A DNA stretch of 64,000 nucleotides, from assembly GCA_905250025.1 (NCBI GenBank), contig CAJNOJ010000181.1, positions 62,001 to 126,000 of the forward strand. Reading direction: 5' to 3'. The notes under the pieces are model-generated. The model was not told where the DNA came from. It saw nothing but the letters and a program-made list of their open reading frames with translations, and ran no database searches. Made by a program: the position numbers and the translations under genes. Source of the DNA: Adineta ricciae. Lineage: Eukaryota > Rotifera > Eurotatoria > Adinetida > Adinetidae. Positions 1 through 11,300 of this stretch are shown in pieces (the first letter of the stretch is position 1; each line of letters begins with the position of its first letter).

Positions 1-1014
1 TACCGATTTATTTTCTGTCATACAATCTTGGTATGAAATTCGTTACTGCTGCACTGGAGGCAAGTAAAAATGCGAGTGTCATCATAAGAGTGAATGTCAC
101 TCATGCAGAAGGAATTGGAAATGTGTGCGCTGATACTCCAACAGGTGATTCAACAAAAACTATTGTAGTTGGTGCTCATAGTGATGGAGTTCTCGATGGA
201 AGTGGAATCAATGATAACGGTAAAAATTCATTTTATAACCGTAGAATTTTTGGTTTACTTTATTGATGAAGTTATAGGTAGTGGTACGATTGGTACTTTG
301 GTTTTAGCACTTGCGTTAGGTCGTCTACTTGGTACATCATCATCATCATCATCATCAAGTTACAGCCCATATCCATATCGTGTTCGTTTTTGTTGGTTGA
401 CAGCAGAAGAACTTGGCCTACTCGGTTCAATTTATCATGTTGAAAAGGCTGCTTTATCAGGAAATCTACAAGATTATTTAGTCTATTTTAACTATGATAT
501 GTTAGCTTCTGCTAATTTCAACTTTGGAATTCTCGACAGCTTTGTAGTTCCACCCGGAACACCGTCAGAAGCACTACCAGGTACCACACGAATTACCGCG
601 TTATTTCAACAATGGTTCGATGAAGAGAAACTCTTATGGACGAGATCGGGTATCGGTGGTGGCAGTGACTTTGTTCCATTTCTAGTTCAAGGTATCGCGG
701 CTGGTGGAGTTAATACTGGAGCAAATGGTATTAAAACATCCATTGAACGCGACGACTATACCAAAGTACTAGGAATAGGCAATGCTGGACTAGCGAATGT
801 TGCTTATGATTCATGTTATCATCAACAATGCGATCGAATAACTAATGTTAATCCGTTTGCCTACGAAAAAGTTGTACAGGCTGCTGCTTATGCTATTGAA
901 TATATGGGACAATTGAATGATTTAGAACAATGGCTGTATCCACAAGGTCGTGTGAAGAATACTAATCAACAACAGAGACAATTTCCAATCTATAATGATC
1001 CTGATCTTTTCTGA
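1..1014 (+). CDS. M28-family zinc metallopeptidase, 5' end outside window
   Basis: This is a secreted or lysosomal type aminopeptidase of the M28 (PA domain/aminopeptidase Y-like) family, which removes N-terminal residues using two zinc ions. Two exons are visible, 1-219 and 278-1014, joined over a 58-nt GT-AG intron (220-277). The join restores the family motif GxNDNGSGT at codon level. Zinc ligands and catalytic residues can be read in order: GAHSD (His, Asp), the shared Asp of the NDNGSGT motif, TAEE (catalytic and ligand Glu), NYDM (Asp) and the late CYHQQCD (His). A (TCA)n tract near 336-358 encodes about eight serines in a loop. The 5' end, with signal peptide and any PA domain, lies before the window. 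The reading frame stays open to base 3. I am confident of the family but not of the substrate. Confidence 0.88.
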
Positions 1015-1289
1015 GTTCATTTATTTGCAATGAATTCCCATTCGTATCTGATTGAACTTTGCATGATTTTTCTAACTATAGAATTTTCTATGTCAATATA
1101 TGAGGTTTTCTCTTAGAAAAGTAATGTTTGCCTTTTCATATTTAACTGACTTATAGGAGATCTCCTCCAGAAAGGACTTTTAATATGTAAATAACAATGG
1201 AAATGTTGACACATCAGTTTGGCCATAAAAAGTCTTTTTTTCTCACACAATCGGGGTGAACATTTCATCAAAAGAACATAAAATAAAAG

Positions 1290-2375
1290 ATGTATATGAT
1301 TTTCATTTATTTACTCTTTCCTGCAGTGGATTCTCTTGTAATTGTTCGACTTCATCGGCAATCCATTTATCAATCGAACATTTCCTGCTCGTTTATTGAT
1401 AACAATTCATTATCACTCGATCCATCAATTAACGAATGTATTCATACATGTGTTAACACGTACCGATGTCAGACAGCAGTTTATTACAAAACGGAAAATA
1501 TCTGTTCAATGTTTGCAGAGGTTTGTGATAGAGGTTTAATAAAGTCATCGGAAAATATTTCTGCAACTGTCATTTGTTATAAAAAAGATCATGGTAAAAT
1601 GCAGCATTTGAGAAATAAACGAAAATTTGTATTATTGTTTTTCTTAGGATCTATTTTCACGTGTCCATCGACGGTAAATCAGGGAACAACCTTGATAGAA
1701 GGTACCGTTGACGTCTTTCTTTCCGTTTAGAAATCACTGGCATTGTCTCTGCTTTAGATGTCCCAACTACTTCAATGGCAAGAACAGGTAACGTTCATTT
1801 TCATCTCATGTTTTCGAAATGTGATGCTTACTATGACACTGAATATGCTGTGCTTCTTTATTCATTCAAATGAAACCAAAATCATTTTTTGTGTAGAATC
1901 AGTTATTCCGTTACGTACAACTCAACCAAGATCCACGACTGTACTATTTAGTATTACAAATCCATCATCAAGCAACTATCCATCTTACAATAATTATACG
2001 TATACTTGGGTAGCCACTGAAACATCAGCAACATTGTCTTTCTTTTTCCGCCATGATCCCGGCAGATGGATGCTAGATGATGTCAGTGTCTCGCACGGCT
2101 CTACAGAATTAATCAATGATGGAGGTTTCGAAACGGGTAATTTAAATGCTTGGAACTATTCAGGTTCGTGTTCATACCATAAAGGACAAGCTTACAAGGA
2201 TCCATCTTATGCCAAAAGTGGTAGCTATTACTATTACGACCGCTGTAGATCGTATGGCGACACTATAAGTCAAACATTTTACACGATGATCGGTGAAACA
2301 TATATTATAAGCTTTTGGTTAACTAACTATGATTGCTGCGGACACAATGAAACTGCTTATGTCACAATAGTTTGA
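1290..2375 (+). CDS. secreted PAN/apple plus galactose-binding-like protein
   Basis: Three exons fit in phase: 1290-1593, 1758-1787 and 1897-2375, with introns of 164 and 109 nt. The protein starts with a hydrophobic signal peptide (about residues 1-15). A Cys-rich PAN/apple-like domain follows, with about six cysteines up to residue 96. The 30-nt middle exon encodes a short Thr/Ser linker. The last exon carries a beta-rich domain with a WMLDDVSV stretch and an N-D-G-G-F-E-T-G-N motif, as in DUF642/carbohydrate-binding modules of the galactose-binding fold. It is likely an extracellular lectin-like protein, but the ligand is unknown. An alternative reading that keeps 1648-1673 as an extra exon makes the linker implausible. 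The gene is on its own, 275 bp after the peptidase. Confidence 0.6.
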
Positions 2376-2563
2376 ACTAAAAACATTCTTAATTACATTC
2401 TGTTTTAATAAAACAAAATATTTTTGATTATTTCCCTCCCAGGAAATTTCTAGGTTTGTGGCGTTTGTTGCGTCCATATTTTGTACATTACAAGCGCATC
2501 ATATCAAGCAGTTCAGAGTTTTATTAAAAAAAGCAAAGCCACTCGTGTCACTGGTCACTTTTC

Positions 2564-4262
2564 TTAGGTACCATTCAGTTTATTTTCAATAGCGTGCAAT
2601 GTTTTCTTCATCTCCTTCAGCATGTTTTCCAATTCAGTCATCTTTAACACGTTAGCAGATGTTTTTTCATCGACTAGAACGCTTTGTTCAATCGTTGCAC
2701 GTTGAACAGTCATCATCTCTGGCAAACCGATTAGATTATCTGGCAGTCGTGAGCGCGCTTGTTTGATCTGTCGAACAGCAGATATCGATCCCAAAAACTT
2801 CTTCTCCATGCTGATGTATGCAATAGATCGATCTCTCCCCAGTCTCTTCAATCGCCACATTTTCCATGCATACTTTATGAGATTCGCTGCTTCACTCTGC
2901 TGTTCTTTGGCTAATTCTATATTCAACACAAAGCTGTAGATATACTTTTCCCAGCGACTCAACAACAGTTTCTGTGACAAAACAGTGATGAGAAAAGCAG
3001 TCATTGTCACACCCATCAGTGCAGTTAACGTCGCCACACCTACAACAATACTATTTATATCTAGTCCGATCGAACTTCAACTCTTACCTCGTCCACAGTA
3101 TGTCGTCGGAATAAGATCACCATAGCCTACGTACAATACACATCATCATATCCATTTGTTATTTGTCTGTCGACGACTACTCACCAACAGTTGAGAACAA
3201 TGTGAAGAACAACCACATCGAGTTCGAAATCGACAGATGCTGATGAGTGCTTGTGTAGTTGCATGATCGAAATGACCAGGTGCCCATGCAAAAGATGACA
3301 AAACAAATAGTGCCCAAACAGAATCCCGGTGACTGCTCAAGGTAAGCTTTCATGACAAAGAAGAAGTTGATCGACACTTTGTTGAGATAACCGATCGATC
3401 GCGACGACGAATCTCGAAGAAAGTGCGAATGAAATGTCACTGTACGACACAACAAGTACAATCGAGCAAACACTACAAGAATACCGATGAACAAGTGATC
3501 GAAGAGCTAATCGGTGCTTACTTGGCAAACCGAGAGCAACATCAATGGGAATGAATGAGAGAGGAATAGTGGCTGGTACGGGATCGGTTGACTTGTCGTG
3601 AGTGAGCTGAGATGGTAGGTAGTTATAGTGAGAAAATGAATGAGGAAAGGGATGAATGGCACAGATGATAATTTCCACAATGATCTGGGTGACGCGTGGA
3701 CGTGTTAATGCAACATACCAATATTGCAAAGATTTGTTGACAGAGAAAAGAAGCATGTCTAAATAGTGATAATAGACAATAAGACAAATGAGAGTAATGG
3801 TAGACAGAGTGATAATGAGTTTGATGAACCAGGTGATGGAGGTTTGATGATGAGGAAGTGTTGTGAAGTAGATTTCATTGGTGAGGATCATGAGAGCGAT
3901 GCCAGACAAAGCGAGCACACACATGATATCATTCACTAAACAACTATGTCGAGAAAAGTGAGGATAGAGAGAATAGAAGTGCAATGAATGACTGACCATC
4001 TGGTTTGTAGTTTTTTACGCTTTGTTAATCGACGACTAACTTCTGCTAGTTCTTGACTTATGTCATACATTTTGGATTTCGTTTGATTTCGTCTGTGATA
4101 AGTGACATCTCCATTACGATCGAACGATCTATGTCGACGAAAGTCCAAGTTGACAAAGGTAGATGAATTTGGAGGATTTTCTTCATATTGTTTGTCAGGA
4201 TGATTATTATTACTTGTTGGTGTGATGATCAGTGGTTCAGATGACTTCAAATCTAAATCCAT
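2564..4262 (-). CDS. KCNN-like: small-conductance Ca2+-activated K+ channel (SK/KCNN type)
   Basis: Five exons join in phase on the minus strand: 4262-3997, 3943-3522, 3472-3185, 3126-3088 and 3039-2564, giving 496 aa. Introns are 49-58 nt, or close to that. The product is a six-TM potassium channel of the SK family: S1-S3 in exon 2, S4-S5 with RLYLL and SSRSIGYLNK in exon 3, and the pore selectivity filter GYGD split across the exon 3/exon 4 junction. S6 and the calmodulin-binding domain are in exon 5, where AANLIKYAWKMW corresponds to the CaM-binding helix. A C-terminal coiled coil follows (about the last 60 residues). Calcium bound to constitutively attached calmodulin should gate it. The N-terminal cytoplasmic tail (about 85 aa) is polar and low in conservation. 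The start is the first ATG of the open exon. Channel identity is secure, the exact subtype is not. Confidence 0.93.
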
Positions 4263-5631
4263 ACGCGATAAAAAGATGATCGCAAAACTTTTGCTCGATC
4301 TAAAAAAGTCTTTAGAAAGGAGAATGAGAAATGCTCTTTTGTGATACGGAGAAAAAATTATTCTGACCCAAACGGTAGACGTTATTTGTTTTCATTATAT
4401 ATGATAATTTGTAAAGTCGCATCAGCGTATGTTTCAGTTTCTAACGTTAGAATAGGTGTTGGTCATGGTACACTACAGAAACGTCATCGAGGATATAATC
4501 AGGAATACTTATACAGAAAATAAAGTGTCGAGTACACAGTGATATTGCTTTTACGTATCTTTTCACTAGAGTACCTTATGTGTTATTCTCGATAAACTTT
4601 CAAATCTAAAGTAAGGTCTATCCACATGAAGCGATCAACCGTACAGTATTGTATACACAACGTAATTCAATATACATTTCTACATATTTTTCTCTCACGT
4701 TTTTTTCTCATCGTGTTATGATATACATTTTTATCTTTCCTTGTAACGCTTGTTTTGATGAAGCACAACAAAAAAACGGATATATTCGTACGACGTGTAT
4801 CTTTCACTGTGTAATCTATACATCACAGTAGATGACGATTTCAGTATGACAACTGTATCATGCTTTTGCTTTCGGATTGGTTATACTTCTAGGAGATGTG
4901 TATTACAACGATCGCTGTAATTAGTCGTTACTATATGTTATAAAGTTGCATGTGACGTTAATCAAAACAAAAGAATAAAGAGAAAAAAAGGACATCGGAG
5001 AATGTTTTCTGTTTTTATAATGCAATATAGATCTATACAGTTAGGAATGAGAGAAAGAGTGTATTATTCGGGTACATATGTCATAGTGCTCGTTCATATT
5101 TCGACGAGGTGCTAGCGGAAGAAAACGGTGAGTTTTTGGTATTATATTCTGGTAACAGTAACAAAGGAGAACATATGGTGATGCATTCAGTATCAATGAA
5201 AATACACGCCATGCTTCACTCTTTCAATCAACTATCTTTTGATTTTAATGTGATATATGAGATACAAAAAACAAGAGATACTCACATACCAATTCTGAAG
5301 ACAGAGACAAAGATACTTCATGGCCTTCATAGAATATTAAACCAAGTGATACAAAAAAATAATTTCTTTCTCTTCGAAAATATTTTGCTCGAATATATTA
5401 ATGAAATGTGAAAGATTTTTTTCATCGATAACAATTAGCAATGTTTAATTACAGCGAACATTTCTATTCGAAAATATGACTGTTATATGAGTCATCGTGA
5501 CCCATACATTTCACATTAGCTCACTATGAAAATTTACGATTTACATTTTTTCGTTTTATAACTGTGGTGTGAAGGTGAGACCCTCAGAGCATCTGATCTA
5601 CAATCTTTTAATAGAATTAGAATACTACATT
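4263..5631. other. intergenic, no supported gene
   Basis: This AT-rich stretch lies between the K channel (its 5' side) and the 3' end of the STRA6-like gene. The open frames on the plus strand (for example 5109-5411) have no recognisable motifs or introns and look like chance. It should hold the K-channel promoter just above 4262. Confidence 0.5.
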
Positions 5632-8060
5632 TTAAACAGAATTTAAACGTCGAATCATCATCTGATCAACTTGAACGTTATTCCTCCATTGTCCCAGATG
5701 ATTTTCAACGAAATGAAATTGTTTATAATACGCTTTACGATAAAACACGAACAGTGGATTTCGTATTAGAAATGCGACCATTTGCCATTTGCGAATCACT
5801 TGTCTCTTCCTTCTTCGGATTTCTTCGTCATCTTGCGAAACCAACTCCCTTGACATCACCAAAGGATTAACAATCGAACTAAGTCTAGACTTTGTTTTGT
5901 TCGTCTCAAGTAAACAAGCAGCAAACAGTAACAACACTGGATGTCGATGAGTACATTCCGTATGAATGAAACCACAATACGCATTGAAACCATCATCCCA
6001 AGTTTCCAATTTTCGACCTAGAGGAGAGTAATCCAATCGACACATGTAAAAAATACCGCCCACGACACTTTTGAAAAGTCGACGAACCGATGAAAACAAA
6101 CCAAGAAACGCATCGAGAAAGAAATTGAAGTAGAGAAATATCATCAGAACACGCCGATTGTTCACCGCTAAAACATCGCCGTCATCTTGAAGAAATGCAA
6201 AACGGGCAAGGAACTTATTTAAATACGCTTTGAAATAAGCAATCAACAGCACTGGAATAACATATTTCAAAATCGATTCGATAATCGGAAACAAACGAAA
6301 TGAAACGACAAAATCAATAAAAACCAAAAGAACAAACAGAAATGATATAATTAATATAAGACCCCACAAAGCATAAGCAATTAAATAGCCCGCAAAATGG
6401 AAATTTCCCGTTGCATATGTTCTATAATTTGGTCGGTTCCGTCGAGGAATTTCCGATTGATCACCTCGATAAACTTGAAACAAATTTCGACGTATACTCG
6501 CTAATAGCAGTAAGAGTTGAATAACAACAACACTTGATCCAATCAGTGTAGCTAAGAGAAACGGACGAACCAGTACAGGTACAGTATGAGTTGATTGACT
6601 ACGACGAGAACTACTAATCAGATTTTGAATCAATTGTTGCAATTCGGTCATATATGGTAATATCTGAACAGATACTTGAAGTAAGAAGAAATAGAGAAAG
6701 AGAAATACTGATGAGTAGAGACAAAGGATACGAGATGAAAATCGAAAATCACTTCGCCATTGGTAAATCCATCGATTAGAGACCGTGTGTTCATTCGAAC
6801 GAAATAAATTTTTTACATACATCATTTCTACAGAATTGACTTGTAAAGTACTTAAGAGCATCTTTTCTTCACGTGTTAAATTATCAGCTTTGACTTCAAA
6901 AAAGAATTTCTTTCGAACTCGCTGTGATAATTCAACGATGACGTATGATAAACATATGTATCGAGGTATATCAGTTAATAAATCAACTATTAGAAGAAAA
7001 GATCCCGTACCATAATATTCGAATAAGTAACTTAAATATGTATCATTCGTTTTCTGAGCATTCTCATAATATCTAGGTTGACACATGCCTTGTTCGACGA
7101 TCGTCATGGGTAAATCTATCCAAGAATACAACGTGCCGAGAAGTAAACTCAGTTTTGAATCAATGTAGACTGCAGCTAAGATTGGATAATAACGAAAACC
7201 CATTAGTAAAACTTCGAAGATTTGTTTAAGATAAACAACTACAATACCGCGGTCAGTTGAATGCGTTGTACTTAATTCTTCATTTGCGATTTCTAACAAT
7301 TCATTTGCGGTAATAGCGAATGTAACAGCAACGAATGTTCGATTTACATTAGTGAAAAAATCCAGGGGTACAGGAGGAAAATAGTAATCGCACTTGTTCT
7401 TCTTTGCTCCGAACAGGAATCGTCTGTATTCAATGGCAAAGATAAAAATCACTAAGCAAGATACAGGAAACATAATTAAATTCATTCGTTGATAATTAAT
7501 CGCTTGACAAACTGGGTGAGGTTTATAGAACAACGAACGATTGTGATGATATTGATCGACGATTGTATTGTGAATTGATTGAAGTAGAAACCATTTGATA
7601 ATTAATCCTGATGCTGCAAGAATCACAATTAGAACTGTGAACACATATGACGAAGGACGAAGATGGAATGGCATTCCAATTGAAAATCGACTGGCATAAG
7701 TTTTACTTTGTTTCTCTTTCTTTTGTTGCTCTCTTTTGTTTCTTCTACGAAAGATAATTAAACCGTAATAAACTGACATGAGAACACCTAATAAACAACC
7801 AAGAATGATCACTTGAACTCCACTATTGGTTACTAGAATATGGCGATGAGAATCATCAAATTGATGGGCTCTTATCTACTTACACTCATCGCAACTTGTT
7901 CCAGACCACCAGAATTTACAGGAGCAATAATAATCACCTCGTTCATTCTTTTCGCAATATCCATTCCTTCCGCATGGATTCGACGTTGAACAGTCTTTAC
8001 ATCAATTCAGCATTGAAAAGGAAAGGATTAAATTGACTTACTTAATTCTGGATTAGACAT
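5632..8060 (-). CDS. STRA6-like: STRA6-like retinol uptake receptor with N-terminal EGF module
   Basis: Three exons join in phase: 8060-8042 (19 nt), 7994-7884 and 7832-5632, giving 776 aa. The large exon encodes a multi-pass membrane protein. Its C-terminal third follows the STRA6 pattern: long hydrophobic helices, then FYMCRLDYSPLGRKLETWDDG, a segment ending in HPV, and the terminal block ending NPLFVFYRKAYYKQ. STRA6 binds retinol-binding protein and moves retinol across the plasma membrane. The N-terminal exon adds a compact six-Cys EGF-like domain (SNPCGRNGYC... CSC ... GTSC), which vertebrate STRA6 lacks to my knowledge. The short first exon is the least certain part: it has no signal peptide, and the EGF module could come from another first exon. 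Family call is high, start is moderate. Confidence 0.8.
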
Positions 8061-8383
8061 AAACAATACTTCGATCTTTGACAAAAATTTCTACTGATAC
8101 TCTTTGACGAAAGCGCAGTTTCCAAATAAGGTGACTAATATTTCTCGCGTTACCTTTCTTTTCAGGCATCTTATTTACTTTGTGTAACTATGAATCAAGA
8201 TGGTGATAACTGCATATCGTTTGTGAATAAAAAGACGTCATTGAAAAGAGTTTTATCTATTTAACGCGTACCTTTATTTTATTTCAAAACGAACACATTA
8301 CCTCAAGCAGTTTGCTAGTTTTGCAAAATGATGAAAATAGGCTACAGAAAAGAAAAAGACATTCATGAGTTGTTCTATGATCG
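8061..8383. other. short intergenic
   Basis: This separates the STRA6-like gene start from the 3' end of the next minus-strand gene. An open frame on the minus strand just above 8060 begins ATG-CCT-GAA near 8170 but runs into a stop before the EGF exon, so I did not join it. I see nothing else here. Confidence 0.4.
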
Positions 8384-11300
8384 TCACCGTCGTTGTTTAC
8401 AAATTCGAAAGAATGATTCGTTGAAAGTTTTTCGATACGAATTTGATGGGAGAACGAATACAACGAAGATCAGTATCGATGGTGTGAATGAAACAAAATA
8501 GCCACAAATATATAACCATGTATGACTAGAGACATCGGCACATCCTGATAACAAAGATATGATCAGACGCGGTGTTGATAGAAAAACTAAAATTATAGGA
8601 CTGATGACAAGTTGTTTATATTCGTTCCATTGTTCGCGAAGATGTTCTTTGTACGAGTGTTGTCTTTGAGCTTCTGCTCGTCGTCGAGCAGTTCCAATGA
8701 TGATGAATAATGCAGAGAGAAGATTTGCAACGAATGGGCCAAGCAGATGAATGAAGAGAACGGCTGTGTTGTAACCTTGAAGCCATTGAGAATATGAAGT
8801 TATGCACCAGGTGTAAGTACCTATCTCGATATCTTCGTCAATGTTATAGTTTTCGCTGTACCACTTCCGTTGTTTTACTTCATGTTTGAACATTTTGCGA
8901 TGTATTGATTCATGAATAACCGTCCCCACAATCATAATCGGTAAGATGAAGATGATCCATCGAGCAAAGCGCTTACTCTTTTCCTTGTCAAAACTCACTC
9001 CTTTGTAAACACTCATTCCACGTTCCACTGCCACACATGCATTCAGCCAAGCATCCCAATAGAAGAATAACTTGAGAAGAGTTTCAATCGACTTACATCC
9101 ACCTTCAACAACGGACAGACGAACAGACAGATCCATTTGTGTCACAACGACAAACCAAAACTTGACTGTGAACAAAATGATTGTTACAAGAGAAGTAACC
9201 GACGACGCAAGAAGGTACAAACCACAGCCAACTGTTTGTGACTTCACATTTTGAAAAGTCAAAATGGAACAAGCACTATTGATGACACCTGCCACAAACA
9301 TGATGACTGAGAGAGCAGCAGTGACTTTGATGAGAAGTGGTTGATCTTGTATTGTCACGTTTCGATTGACTTGTAGTCGTAGGATATCGTCGAGAGTGAG
9401 ACCAATACTTTTTACTTGAGTGTTACATGAGCCACCGACATAACAATATGTCGAGTTGTCGACTAAACGAAATCAATGAAACAGTAATTATGCGAAAATC
9501 TAGATAAATCATAAGATTTATATATATCCAGTTCGCCATAATCTCTTACTCCACATTAGCTGTCCGCCCGGACAACATCAAGAACGTGAGGATCAGAAAA
9601 ATAGTGCTTCGGATGGATAGAAACATTATTCGCACCACAACTTTGTATTTCAAGCAAGATGTCATCGATACTTACCAATACGTTCCAAAGTAACATTTGT
9701 CGGACCATATATATCGATTGAGAACTGTGTTTCCTGCGTTGGATAAAGAGTTGTCACAAGTAATATGTACACACTATTAGGCTGAAGATGAATTGTACGT
9801 TTTATCTTCGCGTTATCGGTAGTGCAATTGAGTTGATTGATGGAAATTGAATTGTCATGTGGGTTCAATGGATCAAAATGACTTTTATAGACGTACAATT
9901 GTATAAAAGGACTATTTCTAAATGACAAGCCATAGAATGCATCGGTGGGTACGGTCAGTCGTAAAGTTTCATAGAAAAAAGCGTTTTGATCACAATCTTT
10001 ATGATACTGTTGACTAGCGTTCGTTAGTTCAGATGAATAACTCGAGCGAGCAGCTGATGAAGCATCTATTTACAAATAAAAAAAATCAACCTTTGCTTGG
10101 CCATACATTTTACGTGATATGTTTTTTACAATCAACACTTCTCCACTAGTGATCATGGAGATCATATGCGTGCTACTCACTTAAAAGCCGGAGACTGACA
10201 TTCTTTCTGCCGATGATTTTGAACGAGAACTTCCCAATTATGTTCCACGAACATGTTGTTACAACCAAGACGTATCGAATGTTAGATAGAAAGTCGACGG
10301 TGATTTGACGTTGACTATGATCCTGGCAAACATCGTGTCTTTTGAATAAATAATCGATTGCAATGAATTTATAAAAATCATGTTTATAGATACGAATTGA
10401 GATGCTTGTGTTCATGTCTTCAACGTTGTTCATAACAGTATACAAACCACTCTCACTCACATTCATTTCTATTGCTTCGTAAAAGCCAGGAATCATTATG
10501 TCGCAAGGATGAGGAAAATATTCGTCATGCTGTTGTGTCAGTTCAGATGTGTAGATTGATTCGACGGATTGGTTCACATCTATTCAGCACAAAAAAAGTA
10601 TCGTCATCGCCCATGTCTATATTCTATCAATTAATGCAAAACACAAGAAAAAGTCTTTAGTCTCATTCGGTATCAAACTTCAGTCAAAAGATCTCAGTCA
10701 TCGCTATATGTAGATACTCAAATCCTTTCCTTTTACACACTACTGCCGCAAATTTCACCAGCTATGAGCGATATTGCCAGCTACCGCTATCGATGAACTG
10801 CTTTTTGTTTGCTCTCGTTGTGTATATGATACTCACTGATGCATTCAAGACGAACTTTGTTTGAACCGAGTATCGTCACCGAGAATGGACCTGTCACATT
10901 TGGATTGTATGTTGTTACAACCAAGATGTATGTCGTGTTGACAACAAGTTCAACTGTGAATCTGAACTGATCTTGGTTGCAACATTGACCATGCCATGCA
11001 ATCAAATTATGTGTAGGATTGTATCGATCAAAATGATGCTTGTACAGATGACCATAGAGATCAACACTGCTAGTAGCAGTCAGGATGTAGAAGTCAGTTT
11101 TATTAACAAATACTTTAATGACTTCCAAGTGATAACGTGGATGAGGAAATAGAGTTCGAGAATACATTGCGTGATTTTCCGTCAAGATCGACGAATAAAG
11201 TGCTTGAGGTAATAGTGGGACATCGTCTAAATGAAAAAAAAGAAACATTTGAAAGCTGTATGAACCTAAACTCTTGATCGCAATACTCCAATGCAGAGAA

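Noticed and set aside
1648..1673. Extra exon in the PAN/apple gene at 1290-2375
   Set aside because: Skipping it joins exon 1 to 1758-1787 in the phase that gives a Thr-rich linker and then fits exon 3; including it does not.
5109..5411. 100-aa plus-strand open frame
   Set aside because: No motif, no splice context, composition of random AT-rich sequence.
6785..7015. Open frame antisense to the STRA6-like gene
   Set aside because: Shadow of the coding strand.
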